In this document: positions 59,887 to 64,000 of the stretch, one piece after another
How the letters are laid out: each line of letters opens with the position of its first letter
Numbering within the stretch: position 1 is the stretch's first letter
DNA from: CAVWSM01 sp963798505
GTDB taxonomy: Bacteria; Actinomycetota; Actinomycetes; Jiangellales; Jiangellaceae
Direction of reading: 5' to 3'
Assembly (NCBI GenBank): GCA_963798505.1
Contig: CAWCTX010000009.1
Coordinates: 1 to 64,000, forward strand
DNA: 64,000 bases
Notes under the pieces: model-generated
What the model saw: only the letters and a program-made list of their open reading frames with translations
Database searches by the model: none
What the model was told of the DNA's origin: nothing
Position numbers and translations under genes: made by a program

Positions 59887-62071
59887 GTGACTGAGCAGAT
59901 CGTCGACGTCCACCACGCCCCCTCCGAGCTGAGCTTTCCCCGGCTGCGCGCGCGCACGGCGCGCTTCACGCTGGGCGAGCCCCGGTCGTTCGCCGTCTCC
60001 CCCGACGGGTCCCGGGTGACGTTCCTGCGCAGCAGTGGCCCGTACGACAGGGCCAACGCGCTGTGGGCCTTCGATGTCGGGACCACGACGGAGCGACTGG
60101 TCGCCGAGCCCGGGCGGCTGCTCGACGGCGGCGAGGAGCTGAGCGCCGAGGAGCGGGCACGCCGCGAGCGCACCCGCGAGCAGGCGGCGGGCATCGTCGG
60201 GTTCGCCACCGACGAGCGAGCATCGCGTCGCGTCGTTCAGCTTGTCGGGGCGTGTCTGGCTCGCCGACCTGGTGGATGGCGGGGCGCGCGCGCTGCCGAC
60301 CGCCGGAGGTGCGGTGGATCCACAGGTCGACCCGACCGGTCGCCGGGTCGCCTATGCCTCGGGGGGTGCGCTGCGGCTCATCGACGTCGAAGGCGGCGAC
60401 GACCGGGCGCTCACCCCGGCCGAGGGCGACACCGTGGTCTGGGGGTTGGCGGAGTTCATCGCCGCCGAGGAGATGGACCGCACTCGCGGCTTCTGGTGGG
60501 CACCCGACGGCGAGTCGCTGCTGGTCGAGCGATACGACGAGGCACCCGTGCACGTCTGGCACATCGCCGACCCGTCGCACCCGTCGCGCAAGCCCGTCGC
60601 ACAACGTTACCCAGCGGCCGGCACGCCCAACGCCGACGTCTCGCTGTGGCACATCCAGCTCGACGGCTCTCGACAAGAGGTGCAGTGGGACCGGGCCGCG
60701 TTCCCCTACCTCGCTGCCGTCACGTGGAGCAGGCACGGAGTGCCGCTGATCCAGGTGCAGAGCCGTGACCAGCGGCGCAGCCAGGTGCTCGCGGTCTCGA
60801 TGCTCGACGCAAGCACCCAAGTGGTGACGGAGCAGTCGGACGCGGACTGGGTCGAGCTGGTGCCCGGCACACCGGGCCGCCTGCCGAGCGGCGCGGTCGT
60901 CACCACGGTCGACGACGGCGATACGCGGCGGGTCGCGGTTGACGGTATGCCGGTGAGTCCGGTCGGCCTGCAGGTGCGCTCGGTGCTGGGCGTGGGAGGC
61001 GACGGCATCCTGCTCGCCGTGTCGACCGAGCCGAGCGAGATCGACGTCGTTCGCGTCACCCCGGGATTCCACGGCTCTGCGTCCTACACGGCCGGCGCCT
61101 CGCTGACACCCGTGAGCAGCACGCCCGGCGTGCACACCGCGCGCAGCGCTGGTGGCACCACGGTGCTCGTGTCCCGATCGCTGGACAGCCACGGCGCCAC
61201 GGTCCACGTGCTGCGCGACGGTATCGAGGTCGGCCGCCTCGAGTCGCACGCCGCCGATCCAGGGTTCCTGCCCAGCGTGAGCATCCTGCGTGCAGGTGAG
61301 CACCAGGTCAGGTACGCCCTGCTGCTGCCCCGCGACCACATCCTCGGCTCGGCGAGGCTGCCCGTACTCATGGATCCGTACGGTGGGCCGCACGCCCAGC
61401 GAGTCCTGGCTTCTAGCGCGGCCTTCCTTGAAGCTCAGTGGCTCGCCGACCAAGGGTTTGCGGTCGTCGTCGCCGACGGGAGGGGCACGCCGGGTCGCGG
61501 CATCGCGTGGGAGCGGGCGATCGCCGGCGACTTCGCCACCCCCGTGCTCGACGACCAGGTGACTGCGCTCGATGCGGCCGCGGCGGAGTGCCCTGATCTG
61601 GACCTCTCGCGGGTCGCGATCCGCGGGTGGTCGTTCGGCGGCTATCTATCGGCGCTGGCGGTGCTGCGCCGTCCCGATGTCTTCCACGCGGCGATCGCCG
61701 GTGCGCCGTGCACCGACTGGCGGCTCTATGACACCCACTACACCGAGCGCTACCTGGGGCATCCCGACGAGCGGCCCGAGGCCTATGAGCACTCGTCGCT
61801 GCTTGCCGACGCCCCCAAGCTGACCCGGCCGCTCATGCTCATCCACGGCCTCGCCGACGACAACGTGGTCGCCGCCCACACCCTGCAGCTGTCGCAGGCG
61901 CTGCTGGAAGCCGGCCGCCCGCACCGCGTCCTGCCGCTGTCGGGCGTCACCCACATGACGCCGCAAGAGGTCGTTGCGGAGAACCTGCTGCTTCTGCAGG
62001 TCGACTTCCTGCGGGAGGCTTTGGGGCTCACCGGCGGGGGCGATCACGTTAACGTGATCCAGCCGGACTGA
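59887..62071 (+). CDS. S9-family dipeptidyl-peptidase-like serine peptidase (one frameshift)
   Basis: About 728 residues after a one-base correction near 60237. N-terminal seven-bladed propeller (WAFDVGTTTERLVAEPGRLL, WWAPDGESLLVERYDEAP) and a C-terminal alpha/beta hydrolase domain with the nucleophile IRGWSFGGYLSALAVLRRPD, the Asp in HGLADDNVVAAHTLQL and the His in SGVTHMTPQEV. DPP-IV-type signatures (DPYGGPHAQRVL; VVADGRGTPGRGIAWERAI) make an X-Pro dipeptidase likely. No signal peptide is apparent. Its last residues (DHVNVIQPD) are encoded by a perfect 18-bp palindrome. Confidence 0.9.
62042..62059. repeat. palindrome GATCACGTTAACGTGATC, copy 1
   Basis: A perfect loop-free 18-bp palindrome at the very 3' end of the S9 peptidase gene; the same 18 bp is the core of a longer palindrome at 63320-63351. 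It encodes the final residues DHVNVI. It could act as a stem after transcription, or as a protein-binding or recombination site. Confidence 0.75.
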
Positions 62072-62256
62072 GCGCGGCATACAGGCCTAGCGCAGCCGGC
62101 TAACCCTTGCACGGTTGCTCGGCTCTGGCGTCGTGATCGGATGCTCGTCTCCTCATCGCCGCGTCGTGCCCACAAGCCCGATTCCGCATCGCAGTTGTCC
62201 ACAGTGGCCCCAGCGCTCCTAGCGCTGCCCGGGCCCAGTGCGCACAAGGTGGCGCC

Positions 62257-63221
62257 ATGGACCCTCGACTCCTTGGCGTGGCAGCTCAGCAGGGCGGTGT
62301 GTTTCTCACAGCACAGGCCGCGGATTGTGGCTACAGCGAAGAGGAAATCGCCGCTCGCGTCAGGTGCGGCGACTGGCGCCGGCTGCGGCGGGGAGCTTAC
62401 GTCTCCGGCGAGAGTCTGGAAGGCAGCCGACGACGCGGCAAGACATGTGCTGCTTGTGTGGGCTGTGATGCTAGGCCTCAAGACACCGGCCGTGGTCAGT
62501 CACACATCGGCGGCGGCTGCGCATGGCTATGACCTGTGGGATGCCGACCTGAGCGTTGCCCATGTCACCCGCCCCGAGCTCCAATCATCACGCCGGGAGG
62601 CGAGCGTTGTCCATCACGCGGTGCCCTCGCGGATGACGAGGTCGAGCAGCTGGCATGCGGACTTCTGGTGACGAAGCCCCCCGCACTGTGGTCGACCATG
62701 GCCCGCATCAGCCAGCTTCGCCAGCGGGTTGTGTACGGCCGACATGGCACTTCGAGTCGGAGTCAAGGCGGTCGAGCTCCTCGAGGTTCTCGAGCGCCAA
62801 CGTCACTGGAAGGGTGCGGCAGTCGCGTCCCGCGTCATCGAGGAAGCGGACGGCCGCATTGAGAGTCGGTGGGCGAAACACTGCTGCGCGTCGCCTTCAT
62901 GGAGATCGGCGCGCCGAGGCCGGCGCCCGCAGCTCAGCTTTCTCACCGATGACGGCATGCGAGTGGGCCCGAGTCGACTTCGCGTTCGTAGAGCAGCGCG
63001 TCCTCGCGGAGTTCGACGGCAAGCTCAAGTACAAGGTCCGCCCTGGCGCCGATCCCGAGCAGGCCGGTGAAGTCGTCTTCCGCGAGAAGAGGCGCGAAGA
63101 AGCACTCCGCGACCTCGGATGGGAGATCGTGCGCTTCATCTGGGCCGACCTCCACCAGCGGCGGCTCATCGCATCGCGCCTTGCCGACGCGTTCGCCCGC
63201 GCAAGGCGCTACCTCATTTAA
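62257..63221 (+). pseudogene. degraded AbiEi/DUF559-type gene
   Basis: Pieces of one protein are scattered over all three frames: MDPRLLGVAAQQGGVFLTAQ with the winged-helix-like AADCGYSEEEIAARVRCGDW, then VVSHTSAAAAHGYDLWDADL, LADDEVEQL, PRTVVDH, VELLEVLERQRHWKGAAVAS and, at the end, VDFAFVEQRVLAEFDGKLKY with LRDLGWEIVRFIWADLH. That order is typical of actinobacterial proteins with an AbiEi-like antitoxin N-terminus and a DUF559/Vsr-like nuclease C-terminus. At least five or six frame changes in 1 kb show a real pseudogene, not one read error. A TTGTCCACA lies upstream. Confidence 0.75.
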
Positions 63222-63319
63222 CGGCACGCAAATCGGTAAGCGCCGATCGGATTGCCGGCCGATTGACTCTTCGTGGCAAGGCTTACCGGTCTGTGCGATG
63301 CCTGCATGCCTCGCTCAGA

Positions 63320-63351
63320 CCGGGTCGATCACGTTAACGTGATCGACCCGG
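63320..63351. terminator. 32-bp perfect palindrome (copy 2 of GATCACGTTAACGTGATC)
   Basis: A loop-free perfect palindrome, each arm CCGGGTCGATCACGTT, centred between 63335 and 63336. Its inner 18 bp is identical to the site at 62042-62059. It lies between the degraded gene and the ABC ATPase gene, whose ends converge here. As RNA it would be a long stem without a U-tract. Confidence 0.75.
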
Positions 63352-63363
63352 CCCACCAGTCAC

Positions 63364-64000
63364 TCAGTGGGTGACCACCACATCCTGGCGGATCTCCGCG
63401 AAGTGGCAGGCCGACTCGTGGTCGGTGCCTGGCCGGACGGTGAGCAACGGCTCCTCGGTGGCGCAGATCTCCTGAGCCTTCCAGCAGCGAGTGCGGAACC
63501 GGCAGCCCGACGGCGGGTCGGCCGGGGACGGCGGGTCGCCCTGCAGGATGATCTGCTCACGCTGACCGCGCACGGCCGGGTCCGGCACCGGCACCGCCGA
63601 CAGCAGCGCCTGGGTGTAGGGGTGGGTCGGCCGCTCGTAGATCTGCGTGTCCGTGCCGAGCTCCACGACCTTGCCGAGATACATCACGCCGACGCGGTCG
63701 GAAATGTGCCGCACCACCGACAGGTCGTGCGCGATGAAGATGTAGGACAGGCCGAACTCGTCCTGCAGGTCCTCGAGCAGGTTGATGACCTGGGCCTGCA
63801 CCGACACGTCGAGGGCCGAGACCGGCTCGTCGCAGATGATGATCTCGGGCCGCAGAGCGAGTCCACGAGCGATGCCGATGCGCTGCCGCTGGCCACCCGA
63901 GAACTGGTGCGGGTAGCGGTTGATGTGCTCGGGGTTGAGACCGACGACGTCGAGCAGCTCCTGCACGCGACGACGCCGGCTCCCCTTGGGTGCGACGTCA
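63364..64000 (-). CDS. oligopeptide/dipeptide ABC transporter ATP-binding protein (partial)
   Basis: The C-terminal 212 or so residues of an OppF/DppF-type ATPase; the start lies beyond the window. The ABC signature is HQFSGGQRQRIGIARGLALR, Walker B is IICDEPVSALDVSVQAQVIN, the H-loop is FIAHDLSVVRHISDRV. The oligopeptide-specific tail with cysteines (GCRFRTRCWKAQEICATEEP) indicates the Opp/Dpp C-terminal cluster-like motif. It powers import of peptides or related solutes; the permeases and a binding protein would be expected upstream, outside this window. Confidence 0.93.
   Translation of the reverse strand, partial: DVAPKGSRRRRVQELLDVVGLNPEHINRYPHQFSGGQRQRIGIARGLALRPEIIICDEPVSALDVSVQAQVINLLEDLQDEFGLSYIFIAHDLSVVRHISDRVGVMYLGKVVELGTDTQIYERPTHPYTQALLSAVPVPDPAVRGQREQIILQGDPPSPADPPSGCRFRTRCWKAQEICATEEPLLTVRPGTDHESACHFAEIRQDVVVTH

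Noticed and set aside
62195..62203. TTGTCCACA, matching the actinobacterial DnaA box
   Set aside because: A single box, no cluster, no dnaA/dnaN nearby; not an origin.

Overview
The window is chromosomal DNA of a high-GC actinomycete. Three things point there: the mycothiol system (mshB, a mycoredoxin), the split AdnA/AdnB helicase-nuclease, and gene order that follows known actinobacterial neighbourhoods. From 0.3 to 28.7 kb the order uvrD2, mycoredoxin, nudC, adnB, adnA, alkyltransferase-like protein, moeZ, tetR, DUF3107, ferritin-like protein, rhlE, phosphatase matches the Mycobacterium tuberculosis Rv3198c-Rv3214 neighbourhood. From 29 to 59.8 kb a second set (corA, mrp, tatB, sigE operon, O-methyltransferase, DUF3117, tag, DivIVA-like, folP2, two LOG genes, dapE, dapD, dapC, fdxC, mshB) matches Rv1170-Rv1239. 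I cannot fix the genus; a Nocardioidaceae-like or related lineage would fit. There are no rRNA, tRNA, CRISPR, prophage or intact insertion sequence genes.

Layout. 0-5.2 kb: UvrD2, mycoredoxin, NudC, purine nucleoside phosphorylase and an EEP-fold hydrolase. 5.2-7.9 kb: a secreted propeller/PKD protein. 8-14.8 kb: AdnB, AdnA and an alkyltransferase-like protein (DNA repair). 14.9-17.2 kb: a kinase-like/flippase membrane fusion. 17.2-28.7 kb: MoeZ, two hydrolases, an HTH-MurA fusion, TetR, DUF3107, RhlE, MarC, PHP, DUF6758, Nudix and histidine phosphatase genes. 28.8-30.2 kb: CorA behind a leader peptide. 30-36.7 kb: general housekeeping, ending with Mrp. 36.7-39.3 kb: tatB and the sigE/anti-sigma/RseB-like operon. 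39.5-44.4 kb: O-methyltransferase, leucyl aminopeptidase, DUF3117, Tag, DivIVA-like and FolP2. 44.4-46.6 kb: an accessory insert (MOSC, AhpD-like, CGNR regulator, MarR remnant). 46.6-56.5 kb: LOG genes, lysine/DAP genes, citrate synthase, ferredoxin. 56.6-62 kb: VanW, DUF6113, MshB and an S9 peptidase. 62-63.4 kb: a degraded AbiEi/DUF559-like gene between two copies of one palindrome. The window ends inside an OppF-type ABC ATPase.

The most interesting signals are mostly small and regulatory. (1) A 24-codon leader with an N-terminal Glu-Pro-Asp before the CorA gene, with mutually exclusive RNA pairings that involve both Shine-Dalgarno sequences. (2) Two identically spaced CTAACGG-N16-CCGTTAG operators between a CGNR regulator and an AhpD-like gene. 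(3) A palindrome just upstream of an HTH-MurA fusion, suggesting an autoregulated peptidoglycan enzyme. (4) A palindromic ~55-bp repeat present both inside adnB and upstream of folP2. (5) An exact 18-bp palindrome GATCACGTTAACGTGATC on both sides of the degraded gene.

Caution: five otherwise well-conserved genes (uvrD2 twice, propeller/PKD, glyoxalase, mshB, S9 peptidase) are broken by single-base frameshifts at G/C-rich spots. These look more like consensus errors than biology. I treat those genes as functional and note where the frame breaks.
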